From JBEKLJ01 sp050010255 (GTDB lineage Bacteria; Acidobacteriota; Terriglobia; Bryobacterales; Bryobacteraceae), in assembly GCA_050010255.1 (NCBI GenBank), contig JBEKLJ010000109.1, forward strand, positions 1 through 11,735: a DNA stretch of 11,735 nt. Direction: 5' to 3'. A model generated the notes under the pieces. That model was not told the origin of the DNA, did no database searches, and was given only the letters and a program-made list of their open reading frames with translations. The translations under genes were made by a program, and so were the position numbers. Below, piece by piece: positions 1 through 6,500 of this stretch (position 1 is its first letter; each line of letters starts with the position of its first letter).

Positions 1-1
1 G

Positions 2-898
2 TTTCAGGCGGACTTCGCGCCACGGGAAACCCGGCTCTTCCTGTTGAGCGTCGGGGAACTGCAAATCCCCCGCCTGGAAGACTACAGGACCTACGGCCGC
101 TTCGTTCGTGAGCGCCGCGACGACTTCGCCTGGGAGAACGACCGCATCGCGCACCGCATGTACGGCAAGGAACTGGAAACCTGGCCGCGGGAACCCCTCA
201 CCAGCAGCGCGATCGACGTTTGGAGCAAGCGGGTGCGCAAGCTGGTGATCGACGGTTGGTACCTGGTGGACGACTATCACCACGACCACGGCGAGGGCGC
301 CGACTTCTATTCGGCCGGCGCGACCCGCGGCTGCGGCGGCTCGGGCATTTGGGCCGGCGGCAGGCTCTGGCCATCGGCTAATTTCCACGATTCCCGCGTC
401 TTCGCCGTCGGACCTATCCGCGTTCTATTCGAGCTCACGTACGATGGGTGGACCGCCGACGGCGTCCGGGTTTCCGAGAAGAAACGCATCTCGCTCGACG
501 CCGGCCAGAACCTGGACCGCATCGAGAGCCACTACACGTTCGAGGGCAGCCCTGCCGCTCTGGCGCATGCCATCGGCATCCGCAAGTGGAAGGACTCCGA
601 GATGCGCTCGGACCGCGCGCAAGGCGTCCTGCGCACATGGGAGACGGTCGAGGGCGGCCACGGAAAACTGGGCATCGGCGCGATCGCCGACCCCGCTTCG
701 GTCACCGGCTTCGCCCAGGACGGCCGCAATTTCCTGATGCTCACGAAGATCGACCCGGCGTCGCCCTCGGTCTACTACGCCGGCTTCGGCTGGACCGAGA
801 GCGGCGATTTTCGCAATCTCGAGGATTGGGACCGTTACCTGGCCGACTATGCGGCCCGCCTGCGGGCGCCGCTCGAAGTCCGGATCGAGAAGCGATAG
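2..898 (+). CDS. DUF4861 domain protein, 5' end outside window
   Basis: This is the C-terminal 298 residues of a protein that I assign to the DUF4861 family. The frame is open to the left edge of the window, and the residues before the TTG at 44 (reading FQADFAPRETRLFLL) already look like family sequence, so that TTG is not the start. The best family signature is the glycine- and tryptophan-rich stretch around 290-370, with HHDHGEGADFYSAG followed by GGSGIWAGGRLW. Later beta-rich sequence contains repeated Trp and Asp residues. From memory, family members are about 400 residues long, so roughly 100 are missing here, probably including a signal peptide. DUF4861 genes tend to lie in carbohydrate-use loci of Acidobacteriota and Bacteroidota, which fits the kdu neighbourhood, but no reaction can be assigned. 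The gene converges on the cyclase gene with four bases between the two stop codons. Confidence 0.75.
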   Translation, partial: FQADFAPRETRLFLLSVGELQIPRLEDYRTYGRFVRERRDDFAWENDRIAHRMYGKELETWPREPLTSSAIDVWSKRVRKLVIDGWYLVDDYHHDHGEGADFYSAGATRGCGGSGIWAGGRLWPSANFHDSRVFAVGPIRVLFELTYDGWTADGVRVSEKKRISLDAGQNLDRIESHYTFEGSPAALAHAIGIRKWKDSEMRSDRAQGVLRTWETVEGGHGKLGIGAIADPASVTGFAQDGRNFLMLTKIDPASPSVYYAGFGWTESGDFRNLEDWDRYLADYAARLRAPLEVRIEKR

Positions 899-902
899 CG
901 GG

Positions 903-1553
903 TTACCTCCGCTTGCCTGCCCGCCGTACGGCGGCCCGCGCTGGGGCGCCGTCGGCTCCCGGAACCCGTAAAGGCAGGCAGACCAGCTCGTAGCGGCCCG
1001 GCGCCACGCGCGAGAGGTCCAGCCCTTCGATGATCCACACGCCGGCTCCGAGCAGGATGCGGTGAACGGCGCCGCCCTCTTCGTTCGGCGCGCCAATCGA
1101 CAGGTAGTCGATGCCCACCGTGCGGACGCCGCGGGCGGCCAGCAGCTCGGCGCCATCTTTTGCCAGGTGGACATAGTCGCGCGAGAACTCCGCTGAGCGC
1201 CAGAGCGCCGAGTTGCGCGTCTTGAAGAGAATCCGCTCTCCGCGGCGGATGCGGTGAGCCTTCAGATCCCCGGCCGTGATCGCTCGCCGGGCGCGGATGC
1301 CGATGATGCGCGCCGGCCCGATCGTGGCTTCGAGCGGCATGCCTTCCACGCCGGCGCCGCCTTCGAGGCAGTGCAGCGGCGCGTCGACGTGCGTGCCGGT
1401 GTGCAGACAGAACGATGCGGCGCTGGTGTTGTTCGGCTCCCCCAGCGCGATGGCGGTCACGCGCTCGAAGCGGGGCGGCGGATCGCCGGGCCAGACGAGC
1501 ATGGCCGGGTGCAGGGGAACCGAGATGTCGATCCAGGCCGAGGTGTTCTTCAT
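903..1553 (-). CDS. Metal-dependent cyclase/hydrolase, kynurenine formamidase fold
   Basis: The 216-residue protein belongs to the cyclase family (PF04199), which includes bacterial kynurenine formamidase (KynB) and other metal-dependent amide, ester or lactone hydrolases. The family motif HxGTHxDxPxH is complete as HTGTHVDAPLH at residues 51-61. By comparison with KynB, the likely metal ligands are H51, H55, D57, H164 and E176, and all are present. An early WPGDPPP at 21-27 is also typical. I chose the ATG at 1553 because WIDIS at residues 7-11 is where family members normally begin. The open frame reaches 1697, but its extra residues are not family-like and overlap kduD. No strong ribosome binding site precedes the ATG. 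The gene lies 32 bp after the kduD stop and is the last of the run. No other tryptophan-catabolism gene is nearby, so hydrolysis of a sugar lactone or related intermediate is as plausible as kynurenine formamidase activity. The basic, Ala/Arg-rich tail after about residue 198 is not conserved-looking. Confidence 0.85.
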   Translation of the reverse strand: MKNTSAWIDISVPLHPAMLVWPGDPPPRFERVTAIALGEPNNTSAASFCLHTGTHVDAPLHCLEGGAGVEGMPLEATIGPARIIGIRARRAITAGDLKAHRIRRGERILFKTRNSALWRSAEFSRDYVHLAKDGAELLAARGVRTVGIDYLSIGAPNEEGGAVHRILLGAGVWIIEGLDLSRVAPGRYELVCLPLRVPGADGAPARAAVRRAGKRR

Positions 1554-1585
1554 CGCAGAGCTAGAAACCGCTATGCGGCTGTGGC

Positions 1586-2350
1586 TCAGCGCGCCAGCCA
1601 TCCACCGTCCACGACGAGCACGTGTCCATTCAGGTAGTCGCTGGCGGCGGAAGCCAGGAACACCGCGCCGCCCGCCAGGTCCTGCGGCGTCCCCCATCGG
1701 CCGGCCGGGATCCGGTCAAGGATCTGGCGGCTGCGCACCGGGTCCGCGCGCAGAGCGGCGGTGTTGTCGGTCGCCATGTAGCCCGGCGCAATCGCGTTGA
1801 CGTTGATGCCCTTCGGCGCCCATTCATTGGCCAGCGCCTTAGTCAGTTGCGCCACCGCGCCCTTGGAGGCGGCGTAGGAGGGGACGAACACGCCGCCCTG
1901 GAACGAGAGCAGCGAGGCAATGTTGATGATCTTGCCGCTGCCCTGCTTCAGCATGTGGCGGCCGGCGAACTGGCACAGCCGGAAGACCGCATTGAGATTG
2001 ATCTCGATGACCTCCGCCCAGTCTTTCTCCGGAAACTCCGCCGCGGGCGCGCGCCGGATGATGCCGGCGTTATTCACGAGTATGTCGATGGACCCGAGCT
2101 CGCGGACCGTGAGCTCGACCAGGTCCGCGCAAGCCTTCGCATCGGAGACGTCAGCGATGGCCCGCACGGGCCTCGCGCCCGCCGCGGCGACCGCTGCGCA
2201 TACTTCTTCAATCCCCCGCTCGTCCTTCCCGTGGACGACCACATTGGCGCCCGCCTGGGCGAATCCCACCGCGATCCCGGCGCCCAAACCGACCTGGGAG
2301 CCGGTCACCAAAGCGTTCTTTCCTTTCAAACTGAACGTATCGAGGACCAT
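1586..2350 (-). CDS. kduD: 2-dehydro-3-deoxy-D-gluconate 5-dehydrogenase (KduD)
   Basis: This 254-residue short-chain dehydrogenase is expected to reduce 2,5-diketo-3-deoxygluconate to 2-keto-3-deoxygluconate (KDG) in the cytoplasm, in the breakdown of unsaturated uronates from pectin and similar polymers. The Rossmann motif TGxxxGxG is at 16-23 (TGSQVGLG), NNAG at 93-96, catalytic S146, and YxxxK with Y159 and K163. Long stretches match E. coli KduD as I remember it: FSLKGK near the start, KIINIASLLSFQGG at 140-153, VNAIAPGYMAT, LDRIPAGRWG, and the C-terminal VDGGWLAR. The length is normal for the family. The ATG at 2350 has a GGAG seven bases upstream, which overlaps the stop region of the preceding MFS gene (15-bp gap). 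This tight spacing places it in the same transcript as the transporter and the isomerase. Other sugar SDRs share the fold, but the match to KduD is strong enough to name it. Confidence 0.92.
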   Translation of the reverse strand: MVLDTFSLKGKNALVTGSQVGLGAGIAVGFAQAGANVVVHGKDERGIEEVCAAVAAAGARPVRAIADVSDAKACADLVELTVRELGSIDILVNNAGIIRRAPAAEFPEKDWAEVIEINLNAVFRLCQFAGRHMLKQGSGKIINIASLLSFQGGVFVPSYAASKGAVAQLTKALANEWAPKGINVNAIAPGYMATDNTAALRADPVRSRQILDRIPAGRWGTPQDLAGGAVFLASAASDYLNGHVLVVDGGWLAR

Positions 2351-2357
2351 CCCTGCA

Positions 2358-2361
2358 CTCC
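2358..2361 (-). promoter_or_regulatory. Ribosome binding site of kduD
   Basis: GGAG on the minus strand lies seven bases before the kduD ATG at 2350, which supports that start. It sits in the 15-bp gap after the MFS stop codon, so translation of the two genes is probably coupled. Confidence 0.6.
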
Positions 2362-2365
2362 ATTC

Positions 2366-3688
2366 CTATTCAATGTTCGCGCGCTCGAGTCTCGGCACGA
2401 TGCTATGCATGATGAGAAGGGCCGTCAGGTATGCCGAGCCGGCCATGATGAACACCGGCACATAGCTGCCGGTAAACTGCAGCAGGAAACCGGTGAACGT
2501 GGCGATGAGCATTCCTCCGACGGCGCCACCGAAGCCGCCGATTCCCACCACCGAAGCGACGGCGCGGCGCGGGAACATGTCCGAGACCGTCGTGAAGAGG
2601 TTCGCCGACCAGCCTTGATGAGCCGCCGTGGCGAGCCCGACCAGCGCCACTGCGCCCCAGAGGCTGCTCACCTTGGCGGCGAATACGATTGGCACCACGC
2701 AGAGCGCGCAGATCAGCATGGAGACTTTCCGCGCCCGGTTGGCGCTCCAGCCCCGCTTGAGCAGCGCGGCTGGCAGCCAGCCGCCCGTAATGCTGCCGAC
2801 ATCCGCCATGACATAGATGGCCACGAGCGGCGGGCCGAGCTCGGTCAAGCTCAACCCGTGCCTGCTGTGCAAGAACTTCGGGAGCCAATACAGGTAGAAC
2901 CACCAGATCGGGTCCGTCAAGAACTTCCCGATGAGAAAGGCCCAGGTCTGCCGGTGAGGCAGAAGCCGGGCCCAGGGGATTCTGACAGTTGGCTCGGGCG
3001 GATCGCTCTGGATGTATTCGAGCTCCGGCTTCGACAGCTTGCGGTGCTCCTCCGGACGGCGGTACGTGACCAGCCAGGCGACTAACCAGATGGCGCTGAA
3101 CAGGCCTGTGAACATAAACGCAGACCGCCAGCCGTAGCGCACCGTCAGCCAGGGCACAACCAGCGGCGCGATGATCGCGCCAATGTTCGTGCCGGAGTTA
3201 AAAATGCCCGTTGCGAGCGCGCGCTCTTTCCTGGGAAACCATTCGGCGACCGTCTTGATCGCGGCGGGGAAGCTGCCCGATTCGCCCAAGCCAAGCATGA
3301 ACCGCGCAAAGCCAAACCCGAGCACGGTGCGCGCGAGCGCATGGCCCATCGCCGACAGGCTCCAGATCCCGATCGACACGGCGTAGCCGACGCGCGTACC
3401 GACACGGTCGATAAAACTCCCCACCAGCAGCATTCCCAGCGCGTAGGCGGCCTGGAATGCCGTGACAATGTAGCCGTACTGGATCTCATTCCATCCGATC
3501 ACTCTCTGCAGCTCGGGCGCGAGGACGCCGAGCACCTGGCGGTCGACGTAGTTGATGGTCGCCGCGAAAAACAGCAGGGCGCAGATGCGCCAGCGGTAGT
3601 GGCCGATCTTTGCTGCCCGCCCCCCCGTTGATATGGTCCCCGGCGCGATGCGGGCGCCCGCAACCGCACCCTCATTTGGTGTCGACAA
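2366..3688 (-). CDS. MFS transporter, anion:cation symporter family, ExuT-like
   Basis: This 440-residue inner-membrane carrier of the major facilitator superfamily resembles the anion:cation symporter group, which includes the hexuronate transporter ExuT and galactonate and glucarate carriers. It probably imports a sugar acid with protons. TM1 contains INYVDRQVLG with D49 and R50. The loop and TM4-5 region reads GLGESGSFPAAIKTVAEWFP and then GIFNSGTNIGAIIAP, a hallmark of this group, and FLTDPIWWFYLYWLPKFL at 256-273 begins the second half. About twelve hydrophobic segments are visible, with a hydrophilic central loop near 208-245. The first 30 residues are hydrophilic and low in complexity. 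The start is a TTG chosen because AGGAGG lies five bases upstream. The gene follows the isomerase by 24 bp and precedes kduD by 15 bp, so its substrate is probably the uronate-type compound these enzymes handle. Specificity cannot be read from the sequence. Confidence 0.88.
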   Translation of the reverse strand: MSTPNEGAVAGARIAPGTISTGGRAAKIGHYRWRICALLFFAATINYVDRQVLGVLAPELQRVIGWNEIQYGYIVTAFQAAYALGMLLVGSFIDRVGTRVGYAVSIGIWSLSAMGHALARTVLGFGFARFMLGLGESGSFPAAIKTVAEWFPRKERALATGIFNSGTNIGAIIAPLVVPWLTVRYGWRSAFMFTGLFSAIWLVAWLVTYRRPEEHRKLSKPELEYIQSDPPEPTVRIPWARLLPHRQTWAFLIGKFLTDPIWWFYLYWLPKFLHSRHGLSLTELGPPLVAIYVMADVGSITGGWLPAALLKRGWSANRARKVSMLICALCVVPIVFAAKVSSLWGAVALVGLATAAHQGWSANLFTTVSDMFPRRAVASVVGIGGFGGAVGGMLIATFTGFLLQFTGSYVPVFIMAGSAYLTALLIMHSIVPRLERANIE

Positions 3689-3693
3689 GGCAC

Positions 3694-3699
3694 CCTCCT
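3694..3699 (-). promoter_or_regulatory. Strong Shine-Dalgarno selecting a TTG start
   Basis: A perfect AGGAGG on the minus strand lies five bases before the TTG at 3688. It decides the MFS start, since there is no ATG in the frame close by. A GTG directly after the Shine-Dalgarno is too close to it and in another frame. Confidence 0.75.
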
Positions 3700-3712
3700 C
3701 GCGGCAGCCGCT

Positions 3713-4537
3713 TCACTTGCGGCTGGCCTCCAGACCCGATCCGCCCTTTCCAAAGCCCGGCTGGACATTGACCACCCCAAACTGCCGGTCCTCCTTCTCG
3801 CGGTGCGCCGCCATGGCCCACACGAAACCGACCGAATGGCCTGGAATGGAGACGTTGGGATGATACCCGCTGGGCATGAGAACGGCGTCGCCGTCGCGCA
3901 CTACGGTCAACAGCTCGGGATACTCGGTGTTGTCATACACGAGCTGTATGGCGAACGCCGGCTCCGGCATGCTGACGTAGATGTACATCTCCTCCAGCAT
4001 CGCGGTGTGCTCGTGAGGGGGCCAGCTCGTCCAATTCCCCGGATCGGAGATGGTGAACCCCGCAACCAACCGGCCGGCCTCGATGTTCTTGCCAAGGAGA
4101 ATGTTCAGGTGCCGCCTCTGGCCCGGCTCGCCCGCGGTGAACTTCAGAGTAGGATCCTTCGAAATCTCGGCGTACTTTACCACCTGGAGCGGGTAACGGT
4201 TCAACACGTCCGCGGCGAGCTCGACAATGTCGACCTGCGCATCGGCGCTGACCCGCACGGCGGAGTCGCGCGGGATGTAGATGGCGTCGTGCTGCACCAG
4301 GTCGAAGTCCTGGCCGTCCACGCCAACCCGGGCCGCGCCCGCCAGCAGGATCAGACCGGTCTCGCGCTCGCCTGTGTTGAACGAAACGGACTTCGTATCG
4401 CCCTTGAGAATGATTCGCCCGTAGCAGAGATGCCGGTTGGTGCTGTTGGCCGGTGTGACGGAGATGAGCCGGCCGACATGCGCGTTTGTCCTCCGGAAGA
4501 CCATCTGCCGGGCCGCGTCCTCGCCTTTCACTGACAT
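3713..4537 (-). CDS. KduI/IolB-family sugar isomerase
   Basis: This 274-residue protein of the KduI/IolB family (PF04962) is a double-cupin, metal-dependent aldose-ketose isomerase acting in the cytoplasm. The C-terminal cupin carries PGNWTSWPPHEH at 166-177, then LEEMYIY and PSGYHP. The probable metal ligands by analogy with KduI are H175, H177, E182 and H226, and all are present. The N-terminal cupin spans about 35-115, with YIPRDSAV near 87-94. GNWxSxPPH and the GYHP motif read more like IolB (5-deoxyglucuronate isomerase) than E. coli KduI. However, the longer insert between the second His and the Glu in IolB is missing, and the neighbour is kduD rather than other iol genes. My inference is that it supplies the 4-deoxy-5-hexosulose-uronate isomerase step (KduI role). 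The alternative is a true IolB or an isomerase for another deoxy-uronate. The ATG at 4537 is preceded by AAAGGAG with an eight-base spacer. Confidence 0.82.
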   Translation of the reverse strand: MSVKGEDAARQMVFRRTNAHVGRLISVTPANSTNRHLCYGRIILKGDTKSVSFNTGERETGLILLAGAARVGVDGQDFDLVQHDAIYIPRDSAVRVSADAQVDIVELAADVLNRYPLQVVKYAEISKDPTLKFTAGEPGQRRHLNILLGKNIEAGRLVAGFTISDPGNWTSWPPHEHTAMLEEMYIYVSMPEPAFAIQLVYDNTEYPELLTVVRDGDAVLMPSGYHPNVSIPGHSVGFVWAMAAHREKEDRQFGVVNVQPGFGKGGSGLEASRK

Positions 4538-4545
4538 CGGTTTTG

Positions 4546-4552
4546 CTCCTTT
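4546..4552 (-). promoter_or_regulatory. Ribosome binding site of the KduI/IolB-family gene
   Basis: AAAGGAG on the minus strand lies eight bases before the ATG at 4537, in the 61-bp gap after the DUF1080 gene. It supports the chosen start. I see no convincing promoter or terminator in this gap. Confidence 0.65.
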
Positions 4553-4598
4553 CCTCGTGTTCAGGCCGTTCTGCCGCCGCGCGGGACCGACCCTTCCG

Positions 4599-5390
4599 CT
4601 ACCGCTCGATGATGCGCCGCAGCGGCCGGATGTAGATGTTGCGGAAGGCCACCGGGCCGTGATCGCCCTGAAGCATCAGCGGGTTGAGCGGCGCCTCGGG
4701 GTGGCCCATGGCGGCGCGAGTCGCCCCGTCCACTTCCACGTCCTTCTGAACCAGGACGCCGTTGTAGACTACGCGGAGGAACCTGGCGTTAGCGATCTTC
4801 TTGCCGCTCGAGTCGAAGCGCGGCGCCTGGAACCAGATGTGATAGGACTGCCACTGTCCGGGCTCGCGGCAAACGTTGACGCGCGGCGCCGAGCCCCCTG
4901 CGCCCTCCTCGTTGATCCAACGATGGTAGATGCCGCCGGCGTCGGAGGAGGTCGGAGGATTCACCGAGGCGTAGCTGTCGAAGATCTGCACCTCGTAAAG
5001 CCCCTGAAGGTAGACGCCGGAGTTCGACCCCTTGGCGAGCATGAACTCCAGGTACAGCTCGACGTCGCCGAACTTCTCGTCGGTGACGAGATCGCAGGAG
5101 ACCCCTCGGCGGCCGTTCAGCAGCCGGTCGCCGGGCATAGGCGCCGGCGTCAGCGCTTTCGGCCCGAGCGAGCGGTCCCAGATCACCCCGCGAGTTGTGA
5201 GCCATTCATTCGGCAGCCGATTGTCGCGGCAGTGCCAGCCGCTTAAGTCCCTGCCGCTAAACAGGGGCCTCCAGCCGTCCTCGATGAGGAAGGGCGCGTC
5301 GCCGTGGTCGTCGCCGTCATTGAAACTGGGCAGCCGTTGAGCGGCCAGCGCCGTGGCAAACGCCAGCGCGAGAACGAGGGTCTGCATCAT
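4599..5390 (-). CDS. Secreted DUF1080 (3-keto-disaccharide hydrolase) protein
   Basis: This 263-residue exported protein carries a DUF1080 domain (PF06439), a jelly-roll fold related to glucanases. Some characterised members hydrolyse 3-keto-glycosides made by partner oxidoreductases. Residues 1-17 form a signal peptide (hydrophobic LVLALAFATALA, probable cleavage after ALA), so it acts outside the cytoplasm. The domain begins at PLFSGRDLSGWH (42-53), continues with NSGVYLQG at 123-130 and YEVQIFDS at 132-139, and ends with LQGDHGPVAFRNI at 240-252; all are family hallmarks. The length is normal for a single-domain member. Two ATG codons stand in tandem at 5390 and 5387, and either gives the same signal peptide. 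No clear Shine-Dalgarno precedes them. It lies 57 bp after the GH-like gene and 61 bp before the isomerase. No 3-dehydrogenase (GMC or Gfo/Idh/MocA type) is in the window, so 3-keto-glycoside hydrolysis is a family-based guess. Confidence 0.88.
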   Translation of the reverse strand: MMQTLVLALAFATALAAQRLPSFNDGDDHGDAPFLIEDGWRPLFSGRDLSGWHCRDNRLPNEWLTTRGVIWDRSLGPKALTPAPMPGDRLLNGRRGVSCDLVTDEKFGDVELYLEFMLAKGSNSGVYLQGLYEVQIFDSYASVNPPTSSDAGGIYHRWINEEGAGGSAPRVNVCREPGQWQSYHIWFQAPRFDSSGKKIANARFLRVVYNGVLVQKDVEVDGATRAAMGHPEAPLNPLMLQGDHGPVAFRNIYIRPLRRIIER

Positions 5391-5447
5391 GAGAAGCCAG
5401 CGTAACAGAACCCGCCGAAGGCGTGCCAGTCGTCACTTGCGTCGTCG

Positions 5448-6500
5448 CTAGCGGCTGTCGGCCAAGGCCTTGGAGTCGTATCCGAAACGGCCGAGCAGGA
5501 AGAAGCCCGCCCCCGGGCGTTGGTGGCGGTCCATGGCAATGGCCGCGGCCCTCTCAGCGGCGGGCATCTGGATTTCGAAGCCGGCGGCGCCGGTGCCGGC
5601 CAGCTTGTTCAGGAGCGGCCGAACGGCGGTGTGCCCCCCTTGAACGGCACGCGCGGGCAGCTCCCAATAGGACTGTGCTCCGCCGGCGGCGGGGAGTTCA
5701 CCCGGGTACGGAGCCGAGATCCGCAGCGGCAGGCGCGTGCCCCGGGCCGCGCCCGCGACGGCTCGCGCGCCGGCGGCCACGTCGAGCGTGATCCGCCGCC
5801 CGGCGTTGCGCACCGTGCGGACGGCGCGCATCGCCGCGTCGGTGTCCATGCGCAGTTGCACGCTGCGGATGGCCGGGCACGCGGCCAGGATTCGGGCCAG
5901 CGCGGCGTCCCAGCCGGCCGCCCCCCCCGGCGGCGCCCACACGCCGAGCGTGAACTCCATCCCGTAGTCGGTGGCGGCCTGGGAGAGGAACTGGAGAGTC
6001 CCGAGGTTCCGCTCCTCGACAGCGGGCGTCGCCGGCAGCGGGTCGGGGAGAGGCGCGAGGAAGCGAGACAGGTCCGTCACCACCAGGTTGAAGCGGTTGA
6101 AGCGGTTGCGGGCCAGGGTGCGCAGCAGGCTCAGCCAGTCGCCGCGGGAGTGAAACGAGTCGGGGTCGCCGTCGAAATCCTCGAACCGGACCCGGACTCC
6201 ACGGATGGCAAACGCGGGCGCGCCGTGGGAGGCCCGCACGCGGCCGCTGGCGCGGACCTGCTCGGCAGCGTCCAGGAGCCCGTACATCACGCCGCGGAGG
6301 TCGCCGCCCGTGACCAGCCCGGAGGCGATCCGGTAGGTTTCCGGAGGGTCGGCGCTCACCTCGGTCGTGAGCCGGACGGCGCGAGGGGCGAGACCCCGCG
6401 CGGCTAGCGCCTGCTCGAACTCGGCCATGCCGAACTCGACCGGGCCAGCCGAGGCCACCAGGGCCAGCGCGGCCCCCGCAATGAGAACCTTACTCAGCAA
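5448..6500 (-). CDS. Secreted GH67/GH20-like protein, short form
   Basis: This 350-residue exported protein begins with a signal peptide (MLSK then a hydrophobic run, probable cleavage after ASA at 16-18). Residues 25-85 resemble the small alpha/beta domain that precedes the catalytic barrel in GH20 and GH67 enzymes, including GLVTGGDLRGVMYGLLDAAE at 61-80. Then come IRGVRVRFED near 99-108 and RNRFNRFNLVV at 131-141, a typical barrel strand of GH67-like (alpha-glucuronidase-type) proteins. The end, FFLLGRFGYD, resembles a GRLGYDP motif that I recall well inside longer relatives, so the helical C-terminal region seems absent. A second in-frame stop follows soon after the first, so no frameshift explains the short end. 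The TTG at 6500 overlaps the symporter stop by 11 bp and has GGTGG seven bases upstream. I cannot identify catalytic acids with confidence. It may be a small glycosidase, a binding protein or an inactive relative. Confidence 0.7.
   Translation of the reverse strand: MLSKVLIAGAALALVASAGPVEFGMAEFEQALAARGLAPRAVRLTTEVSADPPETYRIASGLVTGGDLRGVMYGLLDAAEQVRASGRVRASHGAPAFAIRGVRVRFEDFDGDPDSFHSRGDWLSLLRTLARNRFNRFNLVVTDLSRFLAPLPDPLPATPAVEERNLGTLQFLSQAATDYGMEFTLGVWAPPGGAAGWDAALARILAACPAIRSVQLRMDTDAAMRAVRTVRNAGRRITLDVAAGARAVAGAARGTRLPLRISAPYPGELPAAGGAQSYWELPARAVQGGHTAVRPLLNKLAGTGAAGFEIQMPAAERAAAIAMDRHQRPGAGFFLLGRFGYDSKALADSR

Noticed and set aside
44..46. TTG as the start of the DUF4861 gene
   Set aside because: The frame is open to the window edge and the preceding residues look like family sequence, so the gene is truncated by the window.
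1554..1697. Upstream extension of the cyclase gene, including the ATG at 1601
   Set aside because: The added residues overlap kduD and are unlike the family; WIDIS close to the N-terminus fits the ATG at 1553.
1622..3085. A 487-codon plus-strand open frame across kduD and the MFS gene
   Set aside because: It spans two convincing genes on the opposite strand and has low-complexity, charged composition with no family motif.
5391..5447. A short CGCC-GAA-GGCG hairpin after the GH-like gene, considered as a terminator
   Set aside because: The stem has four base pairs with a three-base loop and no T-run, so it is not supportable.
6091..6110. Tandem nine-base repeat inside the GH-like gene
   Set aside because: It simply encodes the repeated Asn-Arg-Phe of the RNRFNRFNL motif, which I recall from relatives.
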